DNA of 64,000 nt, taken from assembly GCA_944472155.2 (NCBI GenBank), contig OX235271.1, positions 24,188,977-24,252,976 of the forward strand. The letters run 5' to 3'. A program made the position numbers and the translations under genes. The stretch comes from Trichobilharzia szidati. Lineage: Eukaryota > Platyhelminthes > Trematoda > Strigeidida > Schistosomatidae. Shown here piece after piece: positions 34,689 to 45,135 of this stretch (position 1 is its first letter; the number at the start of each line of letters is the position of its first letter). Below the pieces are notes generated by a model that saw nothing but the letters and a program-made list of their open reading frames with translations, did no database searches and was not told where the DNA came from.

Positions 34689-35755
34689 TTACAACAAACT
34701 ACAATTATAAATTTTTATATTATTGGAAGTATATGATAGACATTTTTACACAGGACAATAATATTAGCTCACACAATATAAAAGTTAGCATTACGGGAAT
34801 AGTTAGTTAGTGCACCAAAATAACTATAATTACTAAACAGAATATAAATGTATATATACATATTAATCACTCCCTAAGTATTCCACTTGTTTGCTTTTGC
34901 GTTGTTGTTGTTTGTCTCCTTTTGTCTCTCACCATTTCAGCTTCCATTTGACTTTTTGAATGAGAATGAAGAATGTGGATATTTGACCATTTACAATGAC
35001 AAATGATCTGCAAACATTATTGGTCCGATATCTTACAATTCCCCACGACGTAACTTGGATTACAGTTGTGAAATATATCTTCATACCAATAAAAAAGTGT
35101 TGATTTATGATACTTCATGATTGTATCTTACAACATAACTGATCTTGTCTGCAAAAATAGCTTGCATTTCTTGAAAACACCCGTTTATAAGAATATATAA
35201 ACTATCATTATTATTAGTCTACATTGTGTACAATTCACTTATGATGTTACGATGAAAATGCTGACAAAAGTATACAAGTGGATTACTTATTTTAAATTAT
35301 TATCAAATTTGGATATAAATCAAGAATAAGACTCGATGCCGTACACACCAAAGTTATATGGAGGAATTACTTCAAGCTTTATTTTTTTCCCAAGTATTTG
35401 TAATCCATCCAAAACATACTTGGGTTTTTTTTGTTAATGCGAAGATAATATTTCTATATTTCTTGATGTGCTCCATTGAATGACTAGTTATCATATTGTT
35501 CCCATAGACAAATGAATGCAACCTTATAATTTTACCATGAACCAAATTTATGTAATTTAAATAATACTTATCCATGCCTGTACAATTGGTGTGTCCTACA
35601 CAGGTAGGAAAAAATGTATTTTATTAAATTACTTTTATTAAATATGCTTACTAATCGTATATGTAATTTATCATATTGATGATGCCTGTAAACTGGCGTC
35701 CCTCATGTAAAAAAATGAGAATATACTATTATTATTATTATTATCCATACACCGG
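34689..35755. other. LINE 3' UTR and AT-rich sequence
   Basis: No coding frame. A segment near 35690-35745 ('GATGCCTGTAAACTGGCGTC' then an ATT repeat) looks like the 3' terminus of a LINE, possibly of the element ending at 34688, but the intervening kilobase is unassigned. Confidence 0.35.
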
Positions 35756-35864
35756 AAACGTATATGGGATGGACAACTAACTAAATTGCATAGTTGGGTG
35801 CCTATCTCCAGGATCAAGGAAATTAATTAATTCGCTCTGCTTTATCATAGGAAACATTTGTAGT

Positions 35865-37037
35865 TCTAGCTGTGTTGACTCACAACTTTCCTTCCTTAGA
35901 AACCACGCTTCCAGAAAGAGGTTACCCAAACCGATTTATTGACAAGAACATGAAAGATAAGCAGTGCAAACTGGCCACCGACTCACTTCCAAAGAAAACC
36001 ATATTCATGAACTTGGAATTCAGAGGTAATCACTCCTCAGATTTACCCAAAAATTGTCTGTCTAAAGCAGTCAGTCAGTAAGACATTCTTTCCAGCAAAA
36101 TTACAGATGACGTTCACCAGCCATAAGTCGTTCTCCATCTCTGTAAAAGATAAGCTTCCTCATCTGGTCGCATTCATTTGCATCTATCACAGTTTACCTG
36201 CTGTTGTGGAGCAAGGTATATTGGCCATAGATAGAGGACGCTTTCCACAAAGATGAGAGTACATATTCTGGCATGCTTTTACAAGGGAGAAAGGAATGTT
36301 GTGCGAAGCGCTATTCTAGAACACATGGTCGATTCTTGTCACTCTATCGAATTCACGATAACTTGCTGGCCGCACTTTCCTCGTTATGAACTTCCAAAGA
36401 CAGTGGAGGCCATGGGTGTTCATAAATCCATGCCATCCTGACCTTTGTGTACAAAAACAAGTATGTACAATGCTTAATTCTGCCTTGGCTATATGGAAAC
36501 ATTTATTTATTTAATTTTATTTATTTTGTTGAATAAGTTAATCTATGTACCTTTTCCTCACTACTACAATTGTCATTATTACTATCATTATGATCACCAT
36601 TACCATCACCGTTCTCACTCTGAACGATTTCCAATTGCCCCACTTTTCATTCTAAACACCCCCAAAAATGTCTTTTACAATGCTGAATTCCTTCTTATCA
36701 AATTTCACACCGTGTCATGTAACGTTTCATATTCGCTTACTAACCCTATAAGTAAACACCTCAATTCCAACATCCACACATCCTATGAATTATTCTACAT
36801 ATGAAATTAATGGTTTTCCCACTTGACACTTGATGTTTAACGATGATTATGATCACAGATATTTTAATTACATCGCATACTACTATTATTATTATCATCA
36901 TTTTATGTATTCACAGATTTGTTTAAATTTCCTCACGGGATATGATTTGTTAATAAAGTTAATACATATATACGATTGCGCGGCTTGATAATAAATTCGT
37001 TGTTGGAATGAGCCTTTTCGATGAATATTGTATTCCT
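35865..37037 (+). mobile_element. Penelope-like element, family E, decayed 3' part
   Basis: Coding remnants read 'PERGYPNRFIDKNMKDKQCK', 'SLPKKTIFMNLEFRGN', then degenerate GIY-YIG-side pieces and 'PDLCVQKQV' near 36440. The long 3' UTR (36480-37037) contains 'CTACTACAATTGTCATTATT' and ends near 'GATGAATATTGTATTCC'. The same UTR lies in reverse complement at 49870-50333 with a further piece at 50845-50885. Confidence 0.75.
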
Positions 37038-37046
37038 AACTTGTTA

Positions 37047-37273
37047 AATGGCGTCGGTGGCATGGCGGTTAGGACGCTCGCCGACCATACACATGGTCCG
37101 GGGTTCGATCCTCGGCCGACGCACTCCTTTACCTCGCTAAGCCAGAAATAATGCTAGTGAAGAGGAAAGGTTGGGTATGAGGCTAGCAACCCCATCCTGT
37201 AAAATAAACACTGCTACAGAACCTTCAAGCCACTAGCTTGAAGCCCTATGTTCCACTAGGGAACATGGAAAAA
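37047..37273 (+). mobile_element. tRNA-headed SINE (family 1), with target-site duplication
   Basis: 227-bp insertion flanked by AACTTGTTA (37038-37046 and 37274-37282). The head has perfectly pairing acceptor halves GCGTCGG/CCGACGC, box A 'TGGCATGGCGG' and box B 'GGGTTCGATCC'. The body contains 'GAGGCTAGCAACCCCATCC' and the 3' tail is 'TTGAAGCCCTATGTTCCACT' with a short A-run. The tail matches the 3' end of the RTE copies, so RTE is the likely partner that moved it. The anticodon arm is not canonical. Confidence 0.88.
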
Positions 37274-37704
37274 AACTTGTTAGATAACAATAGCTTTTGA
37301 AAATACCTGAGTACTACATCTTATTTGTTTGAATTCGCCCACGAATTTCTGTTTCATTGTCTATTCCTCTGCACGTTATATAAGTCAAGTAATACCTCAT
37401 CCATTACCCTGTAATTGAAATACTCCATTTTTACTGATAAGGGATTCTTTAGACTAATAACTACAAATATTCAAATTCTATAGGCTTGGAGGAAATATAG
37501 CCAATAAATTTGATCTAGTGAACATGTGAATACATTTCAGTTAAAAGAATCTAAAAGAAATCTAACAGGTATCAGTCGTTACCGTTCTATAAACAAAACA
37601 CCGGTTACACTAATATTTCTACAGGCATTACTCAAATCATCAAACTTGAACGAGGAAACACATGAAGAGGTACGTTAAACAGTAGTTTGTACAAGAACGA
37701 GTTG

Positions 37705-38262
37705 ATATCATTATAAAAATGTTCTGTTCTCGTCGGATTTCCCAGCATCACCCTGCGTGGTTAAGTAAAGGACAAACTAAATCTATTCGCAGCCTTATTG
37801 TATCTCATCTTGTGGATACAGAACACAAGATTGATGTTAACAAGGCGGTTTTCGAAGTCACTTACCGCATACTAACAAATCTTAACTTCGCCTTAGGAGT
37901 TCAATTACTATATATTTCTGAGGCTGTTGGGATCCATATTAAGAAGCCTAATTTGTGCGTCTAAAAGAAGCTAGTTCAAACATTATCCTTACCTAGGTTT
38001 GAATGATCCTTAATTTTTGTGGATATTCTATTTGCTATTATATCTTTTATTATTATTATTTAAGCATCTTTAATGAACTGTAATTCCATTGATCTCACTT
38101 TACAAATTGATATTATTTAAAAAACACTAATATTGTTATAGACTACTATTCTAGTTTATTCTATGTATATAAACATATATATATAATTGTAGAGCCAGAA
38201 GAGGAGGAAATTATCGAAAAGGATATTCTTTGCTCAATTAGTTTGTGTTTTATAGATGTCTG
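37705..38262 (+). mobile_element. Penelope-like element, family A, 3' end only
   Basis: Starts inside the GIY-YIG domain ('RRISQHHPAWLSKGQTKSIR', frame 37719-37964) and continues through 'LYISEAVGIHIKKPNLCV' to the same 3' UTR as the copy ending at 4505 ('AAGCATCTTTAATGAACTGT' and 'GTGTTTTATAGAT'). It lies downstream of, and convergent with, the thioester-protein gene. Confidence 0.85.
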
Positions 38263-38299
38263 AATGAATATTTACGCTATACTGGACTTTACACAAAGT

Positions 38300-38326
38300 T
38301 TTATTTTCTAATCAGCACATTTTATT
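38300..38326 (-). terminator. Candidate poly(A) signals of the thioester-protein gene
   Basis: Two AATAAA hexamers on the minus strand (38326-38321 and 38305-38300) lie about 275-300 bases beyond the stop codon and just before the PLE copy. Position and spacing fit a 3' end, but nothing else confirms it. Confidence 0.45.
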
Positions 38327-38601
38327 TTAGAAGACCAATAAATTAGTGAAAGTTGTAAAACTTTCATTTCATTTCATCAATAAAAATTGGTGCATTAATA
38401 ATCATAAATAATACCTCTGGAAGTATTGACTTTTACTGTATGTATTACTAAATTATTAAAATTAAACAAACCGCTTCAATGATTCAAATACAATATAAAT
38501 AAAAATAAGCAATACATTTTCAAAATATAAAGAAAAACAAAGAAAACAGAAATTGAAAACTGAATATCTTTTTTCTTTCAATGTTGAATATTATTGTAAA
38601 A

Positions 38602-41600
38602 CTATTTCGTCTGCTTGATAAATTCCACGAGCTTAGGTAATACTTTACAATAATGAACAGCAGTTAACTCATCAGTCAAAATGTTAGTCAGTGTTGCTTT
38701 TTCACTGTTAGACCATTTGTCTGCTGCTAGCTCAAGAATGGGTAGTATTTCTTTGTTCGATATAAATTTCACAGGTGTATTCAATGTTTCAATATTGAAT
38801 TTAGCTTTACCTGGAGAGATTTCAGCAAATTTATCAAAAATTACAACGAGATTTTGATGAGTTTTGATTAATTCACAAGGGCATTTATTTGAATCAGGCA
38901 TTTGTAAAATTGTATTCCAAGTTATTTTGACATTGGATTGTGATATATGCGTTATTGCAGTATTTATACTGTTATTTTGAATTTCATGAACTTTTAAGAA
39001 ATATATCCCATTGGATTTGTGACATACTGAATTATATATGTCATTTAAAAGTAATTGAGTGTCATTAACTTTGTCTGTACATACAGGGCATACAGTTTTC
39101 ACTTTGGATAGGTTACCTTTCAAGGGAGTTTTAGTTGTAGGTGTTGGTTCACTTGAAGTCCTATGGAGCATTTTATCCATTTTATCCCAAGCTGCTTTAC
39201 AATCATTTAATCGATAAGTGACAGTAATACTTTCTTCTGGTGAATAATATTCATAGGCTGTTATTGTTGCATTCTTGGCATTTTCTACATAATAGGCTTG
39301 ATTGATTGGCACATCAACACATCGTTTCAGTTGCTTCCAGTCGCCTAACTCTTTAGCTTCTTCTTCAGAAAATTCATTAAAATACAATGAAATTTCATTT
39401 TGTTCATTGATAGTCAACATTTTTAAAGAATCATCCTCAGGGCCTAATTGTAGATTCAATTGTTCAACTATTGGTTTCCATCCAGTCACCATAGCAACGC
39501 GTATCAATAACATCCCTGTACTTATAGGGTTTTCATCTATTCTAGAATTTAACTGTAAACACATAACGAGTTTAGCTGTTTTACAGTTTGCATCATCTGT
39601 TGGTGATGTTTTTTGAATTATTTGGTATGACAGTTGAAATTTCGTATTAACATTTTCTACTTCAGGTAAATTATAAATGAAGGTATTCTGTACTAGCATA
39701 CAGTCTTTTACAGGTTGATTACTTGTTAATTTCCAAACAGAATGTATCACTTTATCATCGTTATCAGCATCAACATCAGCATCTTTGAATTCAAGATTTG
39801 GTAATTCAATCTGATTGATAACTTGTCGTTTTTCTAAAGTTATTGAATCATTCATATTGAAATTACCAATATTTACATGATTTGATATCTGAAGAACATT
39901 ATAGGATGCATCTGTTTCGTCTTCCTCTTCATTATCATTATTATTATTATTGTTATTACTATGGACGCCTAATATCTTAGCGAACTCAGCTATCGCTTCC
40001 AGTCCAAGTACTGTATCTTGTGTTGAATAGAAGCCACCGTTTGACTTTTGTTTTGAACTTATCCAACGTATAATTGGGAATAAAGCATTTACTGGTTGAT
40101 GAAGTCGACTTAAACTTAGAAAAGCATAAGCTGTTGACTCTAAATCACGTGGTTCAATATTGTTATTGTTATTATTATTACTGTTAAATGTATTTGTTGC
40201 AGATTTATCAAATTTATCTGACCAGTAAATCATTTCACCGAATTGATCCTGAATAACTTGTTCTCTTTTGATTAGATTATCTTTTAATTCATTAGTGAAA
40301 TGAGAATTCGGTTGAATTAGTGCATACGTATGAGTGATTTGTACAAGCGCTGAAGTCGGCAATTCATCATACGACTCAAGTTGCAAAAGATATTGACTTA
40401 AACATTTCAATCCACCGTTGTATGCATCTTTTGCTCTAATAGTATACTTAATATTTAGATTATTGCCAGCCTCATTTGGTTGTGTTTCAAACAAAGCTGA
40501 ACTAACATAACTAGTAAGCAGAATATCCTTTAATTGAGATCCATCTCTTCCAAGTATACCTCCTTGTAATGGTGAATAGATAACTTTTCCATGTTCCTCA
40601 AAACATCCAGTGCCAGCATTTTGACGTGTTTTTAAGAATTTTACGCCATCTCTGAATAGATTCTCCCATTCAATATTTAAAGTTGGCTCCAGTTTATATG
40701 CCTTAGCAAATACACGTACTACAAATGCAGTCAACCATGTACTGCCTTGTTTGTCCGACTTACCGAAAGCAGAAAAGGATCCATCATCTCGTCTATATTT
40801 CAACTGTTGGACATAACCTGATGTAATGTGTGATTTAGCTGCTTCAATATAATTCTCTTTATTCTCATTGATAGTTGGTGTAGACTTTAAATAGTCTAAT
40901 ATGTAAACATTAGGCGCTACCAGTACCATATTCTGTTCTCCACAACCAGTAGGTAGGCGTACAAGTTTGTCTAAGTTGACCAAAGCAGGTCCTAATACTT
41001 CATCACTATATGATATATAACTATGTAGAGAGTTCTTAATCATATTTTTAGGTAACACAAATTCAAACTTGCGCTCTGATTGATTTTCTTGTTCACTTAA
41101 ACATATAATGTCACTGATAGTTGTTTCATGTTGAACACCTTCAGGTATCACATTGATGTGGCGACGGATTTTATCAGTTAGTAACTTTGATTGAAATCGT
41201 TTCCTTTTGAATATATTCGACTGGGCTGTTAAAGCATTTTTAAGTTCACTGTATTCTATGGACTGACATGACTGACTATTCTTAATGGCCAATGCTTCAG
41301 CAGTTATGTTCAGCTTACCTAAGCGTTTTGCTTGTAATCCGATGAGATAAGTTGTCTTGTCACCGGAACACAAACAACCAGAGTGTTTAGTTGTACCGAC
41401 AACTAACCAGTCATCATTATTTACTTGTACATCAACTAAGATTTCATAACATTCTGATAAGTTGGAATTTTCTGGTATTTGTAAATACTTTGTATCCAGA
41501 ATAAACATACTCACAGGGATATGCAAAATTTCACCACGTTTCATTTCTTTGGGTGGCGTTATTTCCAAATAAAAAGGCATATTTACAGTGACTGTTTGTG

Positions 41601-44600
41601 ATTCACCAATCCATAAACCATTCGATTTTGTTGTACAATACGCTGATGCTCTCCAACTTGTTATAGTATCTGGTACTGTAAGACTTAGCTGTATGCCCCT
41701 TGATTTGTTGATTTCACTAGTATCTGTGTTCGTAGCCTTTGCGTCAACTTCATGACTGATTTTTAGATCAGTGATTGGCAACACTCGAAACAACCATACT
41801 TCAGGAAAGAAGTCTCTTAATCGTGGTTTTTCTGGACTTTGTGTGCTGACTGGATCAACGTGGTTATTACCGATTCCCATATCGTACAGGACACCTGAGA
41901 TACTCGGATTTGAAAATTGAGGGCAGGCGTCTACAGGATGAATAAGCATTGTCTCTGGATACGTTGAACCAATCTGAAAACCAGCAGCTTGAAAGGCTTC
42001 TTGTGTTGAAGTAGCTATAGAAGGTTGTTTTCTACTTTGCATAGCATAATCAACTAATTTTTCAGTGAAAGATTTTAAATTAATCAAATTTTTATCACCT
42101 TGGAAGTTATCTAGTGATGTATCAGAGATCCTGATGAAGCACAACTCATTTGACAATTGACCTTTATTTCTGCAGAGTTTTCTTGATAGATTATAACAAC
42201 TGTTGTCTTGATCCATCAACGATGTTGCTGACGATGATACACCTTGAGGAGTAATGGTCATTTGAATTTTCTTACCAGGATGTGCGACATTTTGACTAAA
42301 TTCTATATTACTTTTATGTGATTTCGATTGAATTGCGATTGCATTACTTGTACAGTTTTCAATATTTTCCACATTTAATTGAGTTGAAATAATCTCAGGT
42401 GACGCGTTATCTTGTTGATTGTGAATATAAATTATAGCTGTAAAGCTTGGTCCCCATGATCCATTAATTGTAAACTCTATGTGTCGTTGATAAAGTGTTC
42501 GAAGTGGTTTCGTTTTTATTTGTGATGAATTTGTTGACGAAGGGGAAGAAATGAAAGAACTTTCCAATTCATCAGTTGGATTTACTCCATTTACACTTTT
42601 TTTAGTATTTATTTCATTATCTTTTGTAATTTCTTTATAAACTACAGTTTTACGATCACAATAATGACCAGTCCAGCCATCTTCACAGACACAATCATTG
42701 CCGTGAACACATGTGCCGTATAAACAATTTTTACGCTCTACACACTTATCACAATTGACATTCTTCCATCCTGATTTACACTGACACTCACCAGGTTTTG
42801 CACACAGGCCACCTTTAGGATTACAATCTGTAGAACAGATAGGCACTAAACAATTTTCACCTTGCCAACCTGGTAAACATTTAATTTCCTCTGGATTTAC
42901 ACCCGTACACTCATAATGTCCTAACTCATCATCACGATCAACACAATCATCAGTGATGTCGTTGCTGGTCATTTTATCAATTGCTGGTATCACAATCTTC
43001 TTGTGTTCACCTCTTACCATTGATTCGATAAAAATGATTTTATCTGACAAATGTATGTTTGATAACAGAACTAATTTGACTGTATTAGGACATGTTGTGA
43101 TGAAAATTCTATCTCTGGGTGGCCATAACTGTAGGTAAACTTTGCTAATTGAATCCCATGATTTTAATGTCACACTGTGAGGAACTGGACTGCTTTGTGA
43201 TGACCGTGGTTTACGAGACCATAAATGGTAATTAATATGTACTAAAGTAGTTTTTTTCGGGGAATTTTCTCTTGCATCTTTGGAGGTTGACTTTACTGAT
43301 GATAATGGTGATGCGGGTAATTGCACTTCAAAAGTTAACATTAATTCAGCTTCAATTAATATTGAATTTTCAGATTGTAGTGGTGGTATATGGATTACAC
43401 CTTCATTTAGTGAGTTCAGTGGTATAGTGTTGAAGTAATATTCTGTACCTTTCTCACTGCCTGTCTGAAAACAGCTCCGTTTCTGTTCAGAGACAGATAT
43501 CTTTACGCTATAATTCCTACTCTTTTCATGATTTGTTAATTTCACTCTCCCAGTTATTGGTAATTTGGATTTATATACACTTGGGAATTCCAACTTTAAA
43601 TTCGGTTGACCAGTTTTGATTTCATGACCTTTCAGACAGTTGTATAGCTTAGAACCAGTACCATCCTCTTCAACATGAGCGCATAAAATGCCTATTTGAT
43701 TCCATTTAAAATATTTCTCTGTAGAAAAGGCGAATTGTTTAGTAGATACATTGAAACTGGCACAACCATCACTGTGTAATAGTTGATTATGTATAATACA
43801 TGGTCGAAGATTTAATGTGTAACCAGTAGATGGACACCGACGAGATAATAATACCGATTCTGCAGTATTTTCATCATTCTCCTTAGAATATTCATTATCC
43901 CATGCATATTCAGAACAAACACAAAGAATTGATTTTACAGAACCTTTCACTGGTGGTCCATTTGTATACTTTGCACAAACTGAATATCGGACGTACTCAG
44001 AATCAAAATTGAAAACTTTTGGAGTTTCTAATGATATGGTAAACTTTGGAAGGGTATATTTCTTCACTGTGAATTCAAGTGTTTCTTTTAAATGACGTCC
44101 GACAACAGCATGCACTTTCCATTTACCTTCAACAGTGTTATTCAATAACTGGTAAGTTAAACTTAAGGCTTTTTTAGGCGAAATGTTTAACCATTGTTTA
44201 ACATGATTATCCATAGGATCAGTTATATAGATTTTCTTATAAATTATATTTTCTAATTTAGATAAATCATTATGATTTACATCTATTAATTGAAATTTTG
44301 ATTTTCTTCTGATTATAAGCTTTTTCTTAGGCAATGGAGTATAAGTTGATTTCGGTGATAAAGTCTTCATATTTAAGGCTAAATATCGAAAATTTACAGA
44401 CTCACCAGGTCTATACAATGGTTTATCAGTTTCACCAATAATAACAATTGGTAACTGTTTTAACTGAACAGAGTGGACAATTTCAGTAACTTTGTAATTG
44501 ATACATTGACTGACACTCTTAAGGTTTTTATCATCATCATCATCATCACCTTGTTTCCTTTCATCCTTTTTATAACAATGCTTAAAATTAAATATCATTT

Positions 44601-45093
44601 TAACCGAAATCGATTCTTGACGATCAAAGATAAAAGGAACTTGATAGGGAATATCTAAACCATACCAATTTTGAGATATATTCAATCGAGTCAACTTGTA
44701 GACATTCTTATCTTTGATTGTTTTTGACAATCCAGTCAAATTCAATGCAATACTGAGTTTAGTTCTTGGTTGACGACTTCGTACAGTAATTAAATTTATT
44801 TGGCCTAAATAAAATTCATTTGGTAAGATAACATAAGTCACATTGACTGGATCATTATGAATTCTTGGTAGTATAGTCATTACATTTTCAGCATTATCTG
44901 TAGTTCTAGGTGTAGTTGACGCATAGTTATTTGCCTTACTGACTGGAGCAAGCATTGGCGTAGACGTAGAAGCGGTTGTGGAATACGTTGCATTATTTTC
45001 TATATTACATTGTACAAGTATTATTAACGTGTATAAGAATAATAATGATGGTAACATCATCTTGAGAGAGTGATAAATTATATCACCCAGCAT
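38602..45093 (-). CDS. Thioester-containing protein (A2M/C3 superfamily) with EGF-like insert
   Basis: A 2163-residue secreted protein of the alpha-2-macroglobulin/complement family, which traps proteases or tags surfaces through an internal thioester. Visible in order: signal peptide (about 13-29, 'LPSLLFLYTLIILVQC'); MG1 (80-170); MG2 with 'GETDKPLYRPGESVNFRYLA' (219-240); MG3 starting 'KKYTLPKFTI'; MG4; first half of MG5 (640-705); EGF-like Cys-rich cassette (717-813, e.g. 'CLPGWQGENC', 'CEDGWTGHYC'); rest of MG5 and MG6; bait-like segment (about 960-1090); MG7 with 'FFPEVW' and 'TVPDTITSWRASAYC'; thioester 'PTGCGEQNMV' (1381-1390); alpha-helical TED with 'STWLTAFVVRVFAKAY'; CUB; MG8 receptor-binding domain (1838-1965); and an NTR/C345C-like end with six cysteines (2002-2149). 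Tyr1506 stands where C3 has its catalytic His. Asn and Asp runs (183-188, 1638-1645, 1713-1719) look like microsatellite expansions. The whole gene is one exon as far as I can see. A start at Met12 is possible; the first Met is used here. Confidence 0.93.
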   Translation of the reverse strand: MLGDIIYHSLKMMLPSLLFLYTLIILVQCNIENNATYSTTASTSTPMLAPVSKANNYASTTPRTTDNAENVMTILPRIHNDPVNVTYVILPNEFYLGQINLITVRSRQPRTKLSIALNLTGLSKTIKDKNVYKLTRLNISQNWYGLDIPYQVPFIFDRQESISVKMIFNFKHCYKKDERKQGDDDDDDKNLKSVSQCINYKVTEIVHSVQLKQLPIVIIGETDKPLYRPGESVNFRYLALNMKTLSPKSTYTPLPKKKLIIRRKSKFQLIDVNHNDLSKLENIIYKKIYITDPMDNHVKQWLNISPKKALSLTYQLLNNTVEGKWKVHAVVGRHLKETLEFTVKKYTLPKFTISLETPKVFNFDSEYVRYSVCAKYTNGPPVKGSVKSILCVCSEYAWDNEYSKENDENTAESVLLSRRCPSTGYTLNLRPCIIHNQLLHSDGCASFNVSTKQFAFSTEKYFKWNQIGILCAHVEEDGTGSKLYNCLKGHEIKTGQPNLKLEFPSVYKSKLPITGRVKLTNHEKSRNYSVKISVSEQKRSCFQTGSEKGTEYYFNTIPLNSLNEGVIHIPPLQSENSILIEAELMLTFEVQLPASPLSSVKSTSKDARENSPKKTTLVHINYHLWSRKPRSSQSSPVPHSVTLKSWDSISKVYLQLWPPRDRIFITTCPNTVKLVLLSNIHLSDKIIFIESMVRGEHKKIVIPAIDKMTSNDITDDCVDRDDELGHYECTGVNPEEIKCLPGWQGENCLVPICSTDCNPKGGLCAKPGECQCKSGWKNVNCDKCVERKNCLYGTCVHGNDCVCEDGWTGHYCDRKTVVYKEITKDNEINTKKSVNGVNPTDELESSFISSPSSTNSSQIKTKPLRTLYQRHIEFTINGSWGPSFTAIIYIHNQQDNASPEIISTQLNVENIENCTSNAIAIQSKSHKSNIEFSQNVAHPGKKIQMTITPQGVSSSATSLMDQDNSCYNLSRKLCRNKGQLSNELCFIRISDTSLDNFQGDKNLINLKSFTEKLVDYAMQSRKQPSIATSTQEAFQAAGFQIGSTYPETMLIHPVDACPQFSNPSISGVLYDMGIGNNHVDPVSTQSPEKPRLRDFFPEVWLFRVLPITDLKISHEVDAKATNTDTSEINKSRGIQLSLTVPDTITSWRASAYCTTKSNGLWIGESQTVTVNMPFYLEITPPKEMKRGEILHIPVSMFILDTKYLQIPENSNLSECYEILVDVQVNNDDWLVVGTTKHSGCLCSGDKTTYLIGLQAKRLGKLNITAEALAIKNSQSCQSIEYSELKNALTAQSNIFKRKRFQSKLLTDKIRRHINVIPEGVQHETTISDIICLSEQENQSERKFEFVLPKNMIKNSLHSYISYSDEVLGPALVNLDKLVRLPTGCGEQNMVLVAPNVYILDYLKSTPTINENKENYIEAAKSHITSGYVQQLKYRRDDGSFSAFGKSDKQGSTWLTAFVVRVFAKAYKLEPTLNIEWENLFRDGVKFLKTRQNAGTGCFEEHGKVIYSPLQGGILGRDGSQLKDILLTSYVSSALFETQPNEAGNNLNIKYTIRAKDAYNGGLKCLSQYLLQLESYDELPTSALVQITHTYALIQPNSHFTNELKDNLIKREQVIQDQFGEMIYWSDKFDKSATNTFNSNNNNNNNIEPRDLESTAYAFLSLSRLHQPVNALFPIIRWISSKQKSNGGFYSTQDTVLGLEAIAEFAKILGVHSNNNNNNNDNEEEDETDASYNVLQISNHVNIGNFNMNDSITLEKRQVINQIELPNLEFKDADVDADNDDKVIHSVWKLTSNQPVKDCMLVQNTFIYNLPEVENVNTKFQLSYQIIQKTSPTDDANCKTAKLVMCLQLNSRIDENPISTGMLLIRVAMVTGWKPIVEQLNLQLGPEDDSLKMLTINEQNEISLYFNEFSEEEAKELGDWKQLKRCVDVPINQAYYVENAKNATITAYEYYSPEESITVTYRLNDCKAAWDKMDKMLHRTSSEPTPTTKTPLKGNLSKVKTVCPVCTDKVNDTQLLLNDIYNSVCHKSNGIYFLKVHEIQNNSINTAITHISQSNVKITWNTILQMPDSNKCPCELIKTHQNLVVIFDKFAEISPGKAKFNIETLNTPVKFISNKEILPILELAADKWSNSEKATLTNILTDELTAVHYCKVLPKLVEFIKQTK

Positions 45094-45135
45094 TCTGATA
45101 TGAAAAGTTTTGATATATATATATATATATTCAGG
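45094..45135 (-). promoter_or_regulatory. Splice-acceptor-like site and TA repeat upstream of the start codon
   Basis: Read on the minus strand, a TA repeat (about 45131-45112) is followed by 'AAAACTTTTCATATCAG' one base before the ATG. Pyrimidine-rich sequence ending in CAG is what a 3' splice site looks like. It could receive a 5'-UTR exon or a trans-spliced leader, which schistosomes use. This is inference from sequence only. Confidence 0.35.

Noticed and set aside
37050..37125. Functional tRNA gene
   Set aside because: Acceptor halves and box B are good, but the anticodon arm is irregular, and a SINE body, LINE-like tail and target-site duplication follow.
39302..39616. Plus-strand frames inside the thioester-protein gene (also 42953-43138, 44473-44658)
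   Set aside because: They are antisense shadows of a strongly supported coding sequence.
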